Position numbers and translations under genes: made by a program. Of a stretch of DNA of 64,000 nt, positions 54,405 through 64,000 are shown one piece after another. This DNA is from Myxococcales bacterium (lineage in GTDB: Bacteria > Myxococcota_A > Bradymonadia > UBA7976 > UBA1532), in assembly GCA_020633555.1 (NCBI GenBank), contig JACKDL010000013.1:62001-126000 (forward strand), written 5' to 3'. Positions within the stretch are counted from its first letter, which is position 1; each line of letters begins with the position of its first letter. Under the pieces are notes generated by a model. The model was not told the DNA's origin. It saw only the letters and a list, made by a program, of their open reading frames with translations, and searched no databases.

Positions 54405-55502
54405 ATGTTCGCCCGCTCCCTGACGCTGGCCCTGGTGGCCGCCTTCGTCGCCGGGCCCGCTGTGGCCGCACCCACCCTGGATCCCGCCGTGGCCGAGAAG
54501 GCCAAGGGCGCCGTGGACAAGGGCCTGCACTTCCTGCGGGGCCTGCAGGAAAAGAACGGTAGCTACGGCAACCACGTGGGGCTCACCGCGATGACCCTGC
54601 TGGCCTTCGCCGAGAGCCACCGGGCCTACAACTACGGCGACGGCCCCTTCGTGCAGGCTGCCGCCGACTGGCTGGCTGCGCAGAAGCGCGCCGACGGCGC
54701 CATCACCGGCGACGCCACGCCGACCTACAACACGGCCCTGGCGATCATGGCCCTGCAGGCGGTGGACAAGAAGAAGTTCGCCAATGAGATCGCCGGCGGC
54801 CAGAAGTTCCTGGTGAAGTTCCAGAGCGACGAGGAGCAGAAGTACGAGCCGTCGCACAAGTTCTACGGGGGCATCGGCTACGGCGGCGATGAGCGCCCCG
54901 ACCTGTCGAACCTGCAGTACGCCCTCGAAGCCCTGAAGAAGACGGACTACGACCCCGAGAGTGACGTGTGGGCGAAGGCCCAGACCTTCGTGAGCCGCTG
55001 CCAGAACCGCTCCGAGTCCAACGACCAGGGCTGGGCGGGCGACGACGGCGGCTTCGTCTACGCCCCGGGTCAGTCCCCGGCGGGCCAGACCAAGGACGGC
55101 AAGTTCCTGAGCTACGGCGCCATGAGCTTCGCTGGCCTGAAGAGCCTGATGTTCACCAAGGCGAAGAAGGACGATCCGCGGGTGCAGGCCGTGTGGCAGT
55201 GGATCAGCAAGAACTACGACTTCAGCCAGCACCCCGGCATGGGCACCACCAGCTACTTCTACTACCTGCAGACCGCCGCGGGTGCCTTGGAGGCCTTCGG
55301 CGAGCCCACGGTCCCGGACGAGAAGGGCCGCAAGCGGGCGTGGGCGGCCGACCTGGCGAACCGCCTGATGAGCCTGCAGAAGGCCGACGGCTCCTGGACC
55401 AACGAGAACCCGAAGTACTGGGAGAACAACCCGCTGCTGGCCACCACCCGCGCGGTCATCTCGCTGAACCACACCCTGCGCGCCGCGGGCGTTCACCCGT
55501 AA
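54405..55502 (+). CDS. Secreted alpha-toroid protein (squalene-hopene-cyclase/prenyltransferase-like repeats)
   Basis: 365 residues, ATG at 54405 with GGAGG seven bases upstream. A cleaved signal peptide (LALVAAFVAGPAVAA) puts the protein in the periplasm. Helical-pair repeats with QEKNGSYGNHVGLTAMTLLA, TYNTALAIMALQAV and QKADGSWTNENP are the QxxDGSW-type motifs of alpha6-alpha6 toroids. The cyclase DxDD motif and the prenyltransferase zinc ligands are not apparent, so it is probably a binding or scaffold protein rather than a terpene cyclase. Similar proteins are found in planctomycete and myxobacterial MoxR-VWA clusters, as here. Confidence 0.85.
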   Translation: MFARSLTLALVAAFVAGPAVAAPTLDPAVAEKAKGAVDKGLHFLRGLQEKNGSYGNHVGLTAMTLLAFAESHRAYNYGDGPFVQAAADWLAAQKRADGAITGDATPTYNTALAIMALQAVDKKKFANEIAGGQKFLVKFQSDEEQKYEPSHKFYGGIGYGGDERPDLSNLQYALEALKKTDYDPESDVWAKAQTFVSRCQNRSESNDQGWAGDDGGFVYAPGQSPAGQTKDGKFLSYGAMSFAGLKSLMFTKAKKDDPRVQAVWQWISKNYDFSQHPGMGTTSYFYYLQTAAGALEAFGEPTVPDEKGRKRAWAADLANRLMSLQKADGSWTNENPKYWENNPLLATTRAVISLNHTLRAAGVHP

Positions 55503-55530
55503 GGCCTCGCCTGGCCGCCCAAGGGGCCCC

Positions 55531-57006
55531 GTGCATCACCTGCTCACCGTCCTGGCCCTCCTCGCGGTGCCGCCCCCGGCGCCGGTGGGGGATGGCTCGG
55601 CCCTTGGGGTCGCGCTGAACAACCCCGGCGTGCACCCGGTGACGGTGGCGGTGGGTGCGGCCGACGAGCCGGCCCTCGAAGGCGTGGTGCCCGGCTACGC
55701 CGAACAGGCCCTGCGGGTGCAGTGCGCGGCCCGCGGCGCCGAGGGCGTCCCCGCGCTGGTGGCGCGGGTGGGGGATCGTGAGTTGCCCCTCGTGGGCCAG
55801 CCCATCGCGTTCCCGGACGGTCCCCCGGCGTTGTGGATCAGCGGCGCGCTCCAGGGCCGCGCCGCGCTGGCCGAGGTGGTGGCCGGTGTCCGGCCGGGGC
55901 TGGCCCTGGTCCACCTGGAGCCCAAGGCTGTACCGCACGGCTTCGAGGCGCTGCGCTTCGCCCCCTTGATCATCGTCGACGGGATCACCATGGCGGCGCT
56001 GGACCCAGCGGCACGGCGTGCCGTTCAGGGGGCGGTGGCGGCGGGGGCGGTCCTCGTGCTGGCGATGGGGGCGGCCGACGCCCCTGCGGCCGCCCTGGAC
56101 GGGTTCATCGATGCTCGCCCCGGGGAGACGGGCTCGGTGGGGCCGGCGTTGGGGGCGGTGCTCCCCCAAGCGACGTCCGTGCGACCTTTGCCCCCCGGGC
56201 CGGGGGCCGCGGTGCGGCTGAAGGCCGACGGGCATGCGGTGGTGGTGGCCCGAGCCTACGGCCTGGGTGAGGTGCGCGCGGTGGGCGTGGCCCTCACCGA
56301 GCTGGGCGCCGGCGCGGTGGCGCGGGCGGCGCTGGGGGAAGGCCCCGATGGCTTCGGGCAGGCCCTCGGCTGGCTGGAGCGCGCCCCCCCGCTGGGCGAC
56401 GGGGCGGGTGTACGGTGGTCTGTCTGGGCGTGGGCCAGCCTGCTGGTGATCCCGCTGCTGGGCCTGGTGTACCGGCGTTGGCCGCGGGTGGCGGTGGCCC
56501 TCGCGGCGCCCGGGTGGCTCGCGGCCGTGTGGGCCCCGCCCGTCGACGAGGCCCTGGGCGTGGACGCCGAGCGCGTGCTGGTGCTGCCGCTGGACGAGGC
56601 CGAGGCCCTGGCCGTCGGTACGGTGGACATCACGCTGGGGATCGGCGGCGGCCGGACGTTGGCCGTCGGTCTGGCGGACGTGGCCTTGGAGGACGCGCGA
56701 CCCCAAGGCGCCTGCCTGATGCGCATGGGGGAACAGAGCGCTTTTGTGGTGCAGGGCGAGCCCGGGGGGCGGCGTCGCCTGAGCTGGTTGGCGCGGATCC
56801 CGCGGCCGACCGCGGGGGCCGCCGAGGGGACCTTGCCGGCCTGGCCCCCGGGCCCGCTGGCGGGGGGCGCGCTGCGGGCGTTGCCGCCCGACGCCGTGCC
56901 CGCGGTGTTGGCTCGGCCGGCGCGATCCACCGAGGGCTGGCTGGTTGAGCCGGCGAACGTCCAGGCGAGCCCCCCGAAGGTGCTGGAGGCGCCGGCCGAG
57001 CCCTGA
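55531..57006 (+). CDS. Membrane protein with extracytoplasmic domain, unknown, in MoxR cluster
   Basis: 491 residues from the GTG at 55531 with AAGGGG upstream. An N-terminal hydrophobic leader is followed by a ~260-residue domain that includes APLIIVDGITMAALDPA and RAVQGAVAAGAVLVLAMG, resembling the Rossmann/amidotransferase-like fold of YfbK/BatA-associated proteins. Two membrane helices (about 297-345) and a ~140-residue C-terminal part follow. No catalytic residues recognised. It sits between the toroid gene and the ABC ATPase. Confidence 0.7.
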   Translation: MHHLLTVLALLAVPPPAPVGDGSALGVALNNPGVHPVTVAVGAADEPALEGVVPGYAEQALRVQCAARGAEGVPALVARVGDRELPLVGQPIAFPDGPPALWISGALQGRAALAEVVAGVRPGLALVHLEPKAVPHGFEALRFAPLIIVDGITMAALDPAARRAVQGAVAAGAVLVLAMGAADAPAAALDGFIDARPGETGSVGPALGAVLPQATSVRPLPPGPGAAVRLKADGHAVVVARAYGLGEVRAVGVALTELGAGAVARAALGEGPDGFGQALGWLERAPPLGDGAGVRWSVWAWASLLVIPLLGLVYRRWPRVAVALAAPGWLAAVWAPPVDEALGVDAERVLVLPLDEAEALAVGTVDITLGIGGGRTLAVGLADVALEDARPQGACLMRMGEQSAFVVQGEPGGRRRLSWLARIPRPTAGAAEGTLPAWPPGPLAGGALRALPPDAVPAVLARPARSTEGWLVEPANVQASPPKVLEAPAEP

Positions 57007-57008
57007 CC

Positions 57009-57027
57009 GGCGCTGTTGCGCCGCAAC
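57009..57027. other. Overlapping hairpins in the gap before the ABC ATPase gene
   Basis: GGCGC-TGTT-GCGCC (57009-57022) and GTTGC-GCC-GCAAC (57015-57027) are mutually exclusive stems just after the stop at 57006. They could attenuate read-through or stabilise the upstream message. The rest of the 120-base gap holds no evident promoter. Confidence 0.35.
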
Positions 57028-57126
57028 GTCTGCCTGTGCGATCTCCAGGGACCCTTGGCCCGGAGGTGTGTGAGCTTTGGCGCCGCCGCTTGATCCTGCC
57101 CCTCGTCCTTCCCACTCGGTGCGCTC

Positions 57127-57822
57127 ATGATCGAGTTCGTTGGCGTCGTCCTGGAGCAGGCCGGTCGCGTGCGGCTGGATCGCCTGGGCCTGCAGGTGCG
57201 GGCCGGCGAGATCCTCGGGCTCGTGGGGGCCAGCGGGGCGGGGAAGTCGGCGGCGCTGGCGGTGGCCGGTGGGGCCGCCCGCGTCACGCGCGGCCGCCTG
57301 CTGCTCGAGGGGCGCGATGTGAGCCGCAAGCCAGAGCGGCTGCGGGCCGTGGCCGCGCTGGCACCCGCCGAGGTGCCCGGGCCGCACGATCTGGCCGTCC
57401 GCGCCTGGCTGGGCACCTGGCTGAGCTTGGATGGGGTGGCCAAGGCCGAGCACGCTGCGGCCATCGACCGTGAGCTGGCACGGTTCGGGCTGGTTCCGGA
57501 GCAGCCGGTGGAGACCTTGTCGGGTGGCGCTCGGCAGCGCCTGCGCCTGGCCCGAGCGTTTGCCCGCCGGGCCCCCCTGACCCTGCTTGATGATCCCACG
57601 CGGTCCCTGGATGGCGAGGGCCTGCGGGCCTTGACGAAGGCCGTCCGCGAACGGGCCGCCGACGGCGGCACCGTGATCCTGGCGGCTGCGGCGCCGCACC
57701 TGGTGGTGGCGGTGTGCGACCGGGCCGTTCACCTCGAAGCGGGGCAGGCGGCGGCCGAGCTGCGCAAGGCCGATCCCGACTTCGCCGCCGGGGTGGCGCG
57801 CGCCCAGGGGTGGGCTGCTTGA
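57127..57822 (+). CDS. ABC transporter ATP-binding protein with Asp at the catalytic Glu position
   Basis: 231 residues, ATG at 57127. Walker A GASGAGKS (34-41), signature LSGGARQR (131-138) and Walker B LTLLDDP are all present. The residue after the Walker B Asp, normally the catalytic Glu, is Asp156. The substitution is conservative but often slows hydrolysis. The switch His may be the one in AAAAPHL. Size and C-terminus fit ABC-2 type export ATPases (drug, polysaccharide or gliding-motility type). The next gene, overlapping by TTGA, encodes a membrane protein that may be its permease. Confidence 0.88.
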   Translation: MIEFVGVVLEQAGRVRLDRLGLQVRAGEILGLVGASGAGKSAALAVAGGAARVTRGRLLLEGRDVSRKPERLRAVAALAPAEVPGPHDLAVRAWLGTWLSLDGVAKAEHAAAIDRELARFGLVPEQPVETLSGGARQRLRLARAFARRAPLTLLDDPTRSLDGEGLRALTKAVRERAADGGTVILAAAAPHLVVAVCDRAVHLEAGQAAAELRKADPDFAAGVARAQGWAA

Positions 57823-58337
57823 GGGCCCTGGCCCATCCGCGCCGGTGGGCTGGCGGGCTGTGGGGGCTGGCGCTGCTGGGCGCCCTGGTGGTCCCCGTGG
57901 TGGTCCATGTGTCGGCCGCCCACCACGCCCACTGGGCCGGCGTGGCCCAGGGCCCGTACTGGCGCGGCCTGGTGCTGCCCTGGTCGGGGCGGCTCCAGGC
58001 GTTGGTGGGGGTCTTCGCCGTGGGGGGCTGGGCCGCGTGGGCGGCGCCGGCGGATCCGCGCGCCGGCCGTCGGATCCTGCTCGGGCTCATCGCGGGGCTG
58101 GGCGGCTTCGCGGTCACGGCGCTGGCGGCGACCCCCCCCTGGGTGTGGCTGCACCGGCTGGGCGCGGCCCCCGTGGGGCCTCTGGTCAAGACCGCTGCGC
58201 TGGCGGCCTTGGCGGTGGGGGCAGCCGGGGCGGTCGCCGGCGCCGGGGGGTCGCGCTTGCCCGGCGGGCTCGCCGCGGCCCTGGGGACCCTCTCGGGGCT
58301 GGGCCTCGTCTGGCTGACCTGGGGAGCCTTCGGGTGA
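57819..58337 (+). CDS. Small polytopic membrane protein, probable partner of the ABC ATPase
   Basis: 172 residues. The start is the TTG at 57819, which overlaps the ATPase stop (TTGA). Four or so hydrophobic segments (GLWGLALLGALVVPVVVHV, LQALVGVFAVGGWAAWA, ILLGLIAGLGGFAVTALA and a final pair). Too short for a full ABC-2 permease (usually ~240-280 residues), so it may be a half-size or non-canonical membrane subunit. The next gene overlaps by GTGA. Confidence 0.7.
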   Translation: MRALAHPRRWAGGLWGLALLGALVVPVVVHVSAAHHAHWAGVAQGPYWRGLVLPWSGRLQALVGVFAVGGWAAWAAPADPRAGRRILLGLIAGLGGFAVTALAATPPWVWLHRLGAAPVGPLVKTAALAALAVGAAGAVAGAGGSRLPGGLAAALGTLSGLGLVWLTWGAFG

Positions 58338-59226
58338 GCACCGCCGCACTGCAGGCGCGCCTCCTCGGGGCCCGGTGGCGGCTCGGGCTGGCCCGCCTGG
58401 CCGCCTGGGGGGCGCCGGCCATCGGGGCGTGCGGGGCAGCCGCCGCGCTCGGGCTCCCTTCCGCCCTCGCGGGCGCAGGCGCGCTGGCTGCGGCCGCGGC
58501 CGCGCTGCTGTGGCCGACGTCCCTGAGCGCTGTGGCGCAACGCATCGACGCGGTGGGTGGGCTGGAAGGGGCCGTAGAGTGCGCCTGGGACAACCGGGGA
58601 TCCGCCGAGCCGATCCAGACCGCTCAACGGAGCCGCGCGCTGCAGGCCTGGGACCGTGCAGGGCCGCTGTGGCCTGCGCCGGTCCGCTGGCCCGCCTTCA
58701 CCTTGGCGCTGATCTGGATCTGGCCGCTCAGTCAGCCAGCCCCGGGGCCCGTGGCCGGCCTCGGAGTCGGCGGTTCGGCGCCAACGCCCGGGGCGGGGGT
58801 GCCTCGGCAGGCCATCCCCGACACGCAGGACGCCGGGCCGATCGCGGAGACGGCGCCCGACGCAGGCGGCCGGGGGGCCGCCGACCCCCAGCGCGACGGG
58901 GGCCCGCCGCCTGCCACGGCCGACGGGGGCGTCGGTGGGCAGCCCACCGCCGTCGGGCAGGCGGGGGGCACGGGCCAGCAGGCGGGCGACCGCGTGGGTG
59001 GAGGGCCCGGGCGGGTGGCCGCCAGCACCCCGGGATCGGCGGGGGGACCGCAGGTCAACCTGGGCCGCGGGGCCGGCGATCGCGCCCCCGCAGACGGCCC
59101 GGGCGTGGGGGCCGCGCCACTGCCCATCGGGCGCGCGCCCTTGGACGACGTCGCTGATCCGGCGCGGCCCTATCCCCCCCGCTATCAACGGCTGATCGGG
59201 CGCTGGTTCGCCCGCAAGGAGACGCC

Positions 59227-59230
<4 letters not shown>
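58334..59230 (+). CDS. Membrane protein with long Gly/Ala/Pro-rich tail, DUF4175-like N-terminus
   Basis: 298 residues. The start is the GTG at 58334, overlapping the previous stop. Membrane helices at about 20-60 are followed by SAVAQRIDAVGGLEGAVECA, reminiscent of the DUF4175-type segment found beside MoxR/VWA genes, and another helix near 125-135. The last ~150 residues are disordered (Gly/Ala/Asp/Pro) and end in a basic PYPPRYQRLIGRWFARKE. Coupled by ATGA to moxR. Function unknown; the family link is tentative. Confidence 0.68.
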
Positions 59231-60204
<974 letters not shown>

Positions 60205-60206
60205 TC

Positions 60207-61103
60207 GTGGCCCGCGGGGCGACCCGTCGCGGCGACTTCCCCGATCACGCCACGCTGGCGGTGATCGAGCGGTTCTCGCTGCACCTGCGCCGCGCGGGCG
60301 CGCTGAGCGTGCGGGGTCGCCCTGCCCGCCGAGCGGCCGCGGCCGGCCTGGACTTCGTGGGCTACGCCGATCACCGGCCGGGCGAGAGCCTGCGGCACGT
60401 GGACTGGGCGGTCTGGGCCCGCAGCCGCAGCCTCGTGGTGCGCCGGTACGCCGACGAGGCCTCGGGCCTGCTGCTGGTCGTGGTGGACGGCTCGGGCTCG
60501 ATGGGCGTGGGCAGCCCGAGCAAGTGGACGCTTGCTCGCGGGGTCGCCGCGGCGCTGGCCCATGCGGCTCTGGGCGAGCTGCACCAGGTGTTGGTGGGGG
60601 TGCTGACCGCCGATGGGCTGCGGGCTTTGCCCATCGGCGCCGGCGCGGGCTTCGCCCACGAGGTCTTCCACTTCCTGGGCGAGCACCAGCCGGCGGGCGC
60701 GGTGCGGTTGCCGCTGGCGTTGGCCGCGCTGCCCACGGACGGGGCCCGCGGCGACGCGATCATCATCAGCGACTTCCTCGATCCCGACGGCCCCCAGGCG
60801 GCCCTGGAGGCGGTCCAGCGGCAGGGGCTCCGCGTGGACGCCGTCCGCGTGTTGGCCCCGGGCGAGCTGACCGTCCCCGAGGCCGCAGTGTTGGCCGATC
60901 CGGAGGGCCCCACGGCCCGCTCCGCACCCCGCGGTGGCGAGCGCGACACCCTGCAGCGGCGCCTGGATGGGCTGCGCGACGCGCTGGCGCCCGCGGCTGG
61001 GCGGGTGGGGGGTGTCGGCGTCGATCTGACCGCTGACGCGCCCCTTGCCCAAGCGCTCGAGACCTACCTGCAGGCGGTGCAGGCCCACCGCGGGCGGCAA
61101 TGA
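60207..61103 (+). CDS. DUF58 / VWA-like protein
   Basis: 298 residues, GTG at 60207, two bases after the moxR stop. The DUF58 signature DHRPGESLRHVDWAVWARS (RHVDW at 63-67) is followed by a VWA-type MIDAS motif, DGSGS (94-98). No membrane segment. In MoxR clusters this protein is thought to bind the ATPase and help place the VWA membrane proteins. Overlaps the next gene by ATGA. Confidence 0.92.
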   Translation: MARGATRRGDFPDHATLAVIERFSLHLRRAGALSVRGRPARRAAAAGLDFVGYADHRPGESLRHVDWAVWARSRSLVVRRYADEASGLLLVVVDGSGSMGVGSPSKWTLARGVAAALAHAALGELHQVLVGVLTADGLRALPIGAGAGFAHEVFHFLGEHQPAGAVRLPLALAALPTDGARGDAIIISDFLDPDGPQAALEAVQRQGLRVDAVRVLAPGELTVPEAAVLADPEGPTARSAPRGGERDTLQRRLDGLRDALAPAAGRVGGVGVDLTADAPLAQALETYLQAVQAHRGRQ

Positions 61104-64000
61104 TCGAGCTGGCCCGACCCTGGGCGCTGTGGGCGCTGCTCGGGCTCCTGCCGCTGTGGCGCTGGCATCGGCGCGCTCGGCCGGCCGGTGATCATCCCTT
61201 CACTGCGTTCTTCCTGTTGCCGGAGCGGGGCGCCGAGGGCGGCCGCGGCCCGCGCCTGCGCGCGCCCTGGCTGTGGGCGGCGCGGACCTTGGCCTGGCTG
61301 GCGCTGGTGGGCGCCGCGGCGGGCCCACGCTTCACGGCCCGGGATGGGACCCTGGTGTTGGCCGACGGCCCCGTCGAGCTCGATCCCGCCTGGGTCGATC
61401 CGGTGGTGGTGGTGCGCGCTGGGCAGCCCCCGACCGTGCACGACGGAGATCCGAACCGCCTGGCGCCCGTCGCGGGCCCGCCCGACTGGGGCGCGGCCCT
61501 GGTGGTGGGCAGGCGGCTGGCGCCGCGGGCCCGCGTGGTCCGCGCGCTGACTCGGCGCCCCGAGCCCGCCATCCTCGCAGCCGGCGCGGCGCTGGAAGGG
61601 CACGACGTCATCGTCACGGCGGCGGTGGCGGCTGAGGCGCCAGTGATCCGCCAGGGGGACCGCACGTGGCCCATGCGCCGCCGGGTGGGGGACTGGTCTG
61701 CACAGATCCGCGAGCTGGCGCCGGGCCCGGCAGAGGTCGTGGCCGGCGCAGCGCGCTGGCCCCTGTGCATCCCCGACGCCAGCCCGCTGGCGGTGGCCGA
61801 CACGGGCTGGCCTGACGCCGTCGAGGCGGTGCTGGGCCTGCTGCCGGTGACGCGGGTGCCGGCGGAGGCGGCGGTCTGGCGGCCGGGAGCCGCGAAGCCG
61901 CGCCGCGCCGGCTGGGCGGCCTTCACGGCGGCGCAGACTACGGTGAGCTTCCCCGACGAGGCGCTGCTCGATGAGGGGCCAGCGGCCGTCCACTTCGCCG
62001 GCCGCCTGCCCCCGCCGGGGGCCGAGGTGCGGCGCTGGACCCGGCTGCGGGGCCCCGGAGAGCCCCTGCTTCATGCGGGCGACGCCGTGCTCGCTGATCG
62101 GGGCGAGGGGCCCGCCGGCCGGGACCTGCGCTTCGGCTTCCTACCCCGCGACAGTGATCTGCCCGAGACGGCGGGCTGGCCGGTCCTGTTCCAGGATCTG
62201 GTGCAGGCCGACCGAGTGGCGCGGGCCCGCTGCCGCCGGCACGTCGCCGGCCAGGCCCTGCGGCTGCAGGCCACGGCGCCCATCCGAGTTCGCGCCCCCG
62301 ACGGGCGCCAGCAGACCCGCACACCGATCGACGGCACGGTGGTGCTCGGCGGGCTGGATCAGCTCGGCCACTACCGCCTGATCTCGGGCGACGAGACGGC
62401 CTGGGTCGCGGTCGTACCGCCACCTGAGGTCGGATCCGCGGTCGCAGATGACACCCAGAGCCCCACGGTGTGGGCGGGCGAGGCGCCCGATCATGCGGCC
62501 GCCGTCGCGGGCCTGGGGGCGCTGCTGGCCGGCCTGATCCTTGCGGGCTGGCGCCGGCGCTCCAGGTGGGCGGTGATGGCCGCCTTGGCCGCCGCCGTGG
62601 CGGCGGCCGATGTCCCCGTGGGGGGGCGGGTACCGGGCCGGCTCGTGGTGGCGGTGGATCGCTCCGGATCCATGCCCGCCGAGGCCTCCGACGACGTGTT
62701 GGCGGCGCTCTGGGCCGGTCTCGGTGGGCAGCCGGTGCAGTGGGTGGCGGGTGGATCTCGGGTGACCGGCACCGGCCGCCCCGGTGATCCGCTGCCGGCG
62801 CCCGACGGCGACACCCGGCACGGGCCGCTCTTGGCCGCGGCCGAGGCCCTCGCCGGGCCCGGGGGGGCGGTGGCGCTGCTCACCGACGGGCGCGCTGTCG
62901 ATGGTCCCGTTGCGGCGACCCTGCCCATCTTCCCCTTGCCGGTGCAGGCCGCAGGGCCCGACGCGTGGATCGTCGAGGCGCAGGCGGTGCGCATCGGCGA
63001 GCGGGTGTTCGCGCGCGCCATGGCGGCGGCCGACCGGCCCGTGACGGCCACGGTCCGGCTGGGCGAGGTGGCAGTCGACGTTCGCCTGGGGCCCGAGCCA
63101 CGGGCCGTGCGCGCCAGCCTGGCCCAGGCGGCGGACGAGCTGGCGGTGACGGTGGTCACACCGGGGGACCGTGAACCCCGCAACGACACCTGGATGGTGC
63201 CCACCGAGGCCGGCGCCCCGCGCACGGCCCTGGTGGTGGGGGCGGCGGCGTCGCCGTGGGTGAAGGCTGCCGGCCTGTCGCCCGAGGTGGTCCCCCCTGC
63301 GGGCCTGGCCGAGGCCGGGCGGCGTCTTGCGGGCGCCGGGGCGGTGGTGCTCCACGACCAGCCGGCGGGTCGCCTGGAGCCGGCGGTGTTGCCGCGGCTG
63401 CGACGGTGGGTCGAGGCCGGGGGGCTGTTGCTCCTCGCGGGCCGCCGCCAGGCCTTCGGGCCGGGCGGCTGGGCGGGCACGCCCTTGGATCAACTGTCGC
63501 CGTTGCGGGCGGATCCGCGCCCGCCAGGGGTGGACGGGTTGGCGGTGCTGCTGGCCCTGGACCGGTCGGGAAGCATGGCCACCGAGGCCGGGGGCATCGG
63601 GCCGGCCGGGGTGGGGCGCCTGGCGCAGGCGCTGGCCGACGGGCTGGGCGCTTCGGACCGCCTCGGGATCGTGGCGTTTGGTGAGGGCGTGCACCCGCTG
63701 GCGCCGCTGGCAGCGGCCGACCGTGTCCGCTCGGGCGGGGTGCCCGTGCCGAAGATCACCCGCGGCGGCACCCGCCTGGGCCCGCTGATGCGTGAGGCGG
63801 AACGGATCCTGGCCCGCAGCGGTGTTGAGGCCCCCGTGCTGGTGGTGGTGAGCGACGGCCGGTTCTCGGACGGCGACGATCCGGCCACCCGAGAGGCCGC
63901 CGTCGCGACGCTGCGGCGGCTGGGCGCGCGGCTGGTGGTGGTGTTGGTGGGTCCTGAGCCGGCAGAGCAGGCGGTGCGGAGCCTGGTGGAGGCGGTGGAC
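61100..64000 (+). CDS. Large BatA-like membrane protein with two VWA domains, C-terminus cut by window edge
   Basis: At least 967 codons, open to the last base; ATG at 61100. An N-terminal pair of membrane helices (about 4-20 and 65-82) matches the aerotolerance BatA N-terminal region. A long extracytoplasmic domain and a further helix pair (about 473-508) follow. The first VWA-like domain has DRSGS at 520-524 and LLTDGR. A stretch with GAGAVVLHDQ, WVEAGGLLLLAG and GGWAGTPLDQLSP matches the amidotransferase-fold region seen in such proteins. A second VWA domain has DRSGS at 821-825 and VVVSDGRFSDG. Two metal-binding MIDAS sites in one chain are unusual. Likely client of the adjacent MoxR ATPase. 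Confidence 0.88.
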   Translation, partial: MIELARPWALWALLGLLPLWRWHRRARPAGDHPFTAFFLLPERGAEGGRGPRLRAPWLWAARTLAWLALVGAAAGPRFTARDGTLVLADGPVELDPAWVDPVVVVRAGQPPTVHDGDPNRLAPVAGPPDWGAALVVGRRLAPRARVVRALTRRPEPAILAAGAALEGHDVIVTAAVAAEAPVIRQGDRTWPMRRRVGDWSAQIRELAPGPAEVVAGAARWPLCIPDASPLAVADTGWPDAVEAVLGLLPVTRVPAEAAVWRPGAAKPRRAGWAAFTAAQTTVSFPDEALLDEGPAAVHFAGRLPPPGAEVRRWTRLRGPGEPLLHAGDAVLADRGEGPAGRDLRFGFLPRDSDLPETAGWPVLFQDLVQADRVARARCRRHVAGQALRLQATAPIRVRAPDGRQQTRTPIDGTVVLGGLDQLGHYRLISGDETAWVAVVPPPEVGSAVADDTQSPTVWAGEAPDHAAAVAGLGALLAGLILAGWRRRSRWAVMAALAAAVAAADVPVGGRVPGRLVVAVDRSGSMPAEASDDVLAALWAGLGGQPVQWVAGGSRVTGTGRPGDPLPAPDGDTRHGPLLAAAEALAGPGGAVALLTDGRAVDGPVAATLPIFPLPVQAAGPDAWIVEAQAVRIGERVFARAMAAADRPVTATVRLGEVAVDVRLGPEPRAVRASLAQAADELAVTVVTPGDREPRNDTWMVPTEAGAPRTALVVGAAASPWVKAAGLSPEVVPPAGLAEAGRRLAGAGAVVLHDQPAGRLEPAVLPRLRRWVEAGGLLLLAGRRQAFGPGGWAGTPLDQLSPLRADPRPPGVDGLAVLLALDRSGSMATEAGGIGPAGVGRLAQALADGLGASDRLGIVAFGEGVHPLAPLAAADRVRSGGVPVPKITRGGTRLGPLMREAERILARSGVEAPVLVVVSDGRFSDGDDPATREAAVATLRRLGARLVVVLVGPEPAEQAVRSLVEAVD

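Overview
The window is 64 kb of very G+C-rich DNA (roughly 70% by eye) with dense bacterial gene packing: 44 protein genes, two of them cut by the window edges, and no gene-free stretch over 300 bases. The gene content points to the Myxococcota (former Deltaproteobacteria). There are four Hanks-type Ser/Thr kinases plus a PrkA-type kinase, FHA- and STAND-containing sigma-54 activators, a MopE-type metal-binding motif, Gly/Ala-rich lipoproteins and many lipoproteins of unknown role. No tRNA, rRNA, CRISPR array, transposase, integrase or prophage gene was seen. GTG and TTG starts and 4-base stop/start overlaps are frequent.

Layout. 1-5 kb: a truncated membrane sulfatase diverges from a GT-C-like glycosyltransferase, followed by a Gly-rich lipoprotein. 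5-10 kb: a leftward operon of kinase, TPR membrane protein and FHA-GAF-sigma-54 activator, divergent from a lone response regulator. 10-15 kb: a leftward operon of lipoprotein, PrkA kinase, DUF4398-like protein and OmpA-like lipoprotein, ending in a long palindrome. 15-19 kb: a kinase overlapping tail-to-tail with a metallophosphoesterase operon. 19-25 kb: housekeeping genes rpsU, lipA and carB. 25-33 kb: two tandem ~1,345-residue met-zincin lipoproteins behind a sigma-54-type promoter. 33-35 kb: a GT4 glycosyltransferase and an alpha/beta hydrolase. 35-41 kb: an acyl carrier protein and two very large kinases, overlapping and behind a second sigma-54-type promoter. 41-45 kb: an outer-membrane protein and clpB. 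45-50 kb: a giant STAND-TPR-sigma-54 activator coupled to a proline-repeat lipoprotein. 50-53.6 kb: a membrane zinc-finger-like protein, two lipoproteins, a TrmA/RlmD-type RNA methyltransferase and a bifunctional-nuclease-family protein. 53.7-64 kb: a rightward cluster with an alpha-toroid secreted protein, an ABC ATPase with a membrane partner, MoxR, DUF58 and a large two-VWA membrane protein running off the end.

How the genes work together. Signalling dominates. Kinases sit in operons with likely targets or effectors: an FHA transcription factor in one case, an acyl carrier protein in another. Two sigma-54 activators and two sigma-54-type promoters lie in the same window, so local regulatory wiring is plausible but not shown. 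Housekeeping promoters can be read as -35/-10 pairs with 17-18 base spacers. Four of them place the -10 box only 5-9 bases from the start codon, which suggests leaderless mRNAs.
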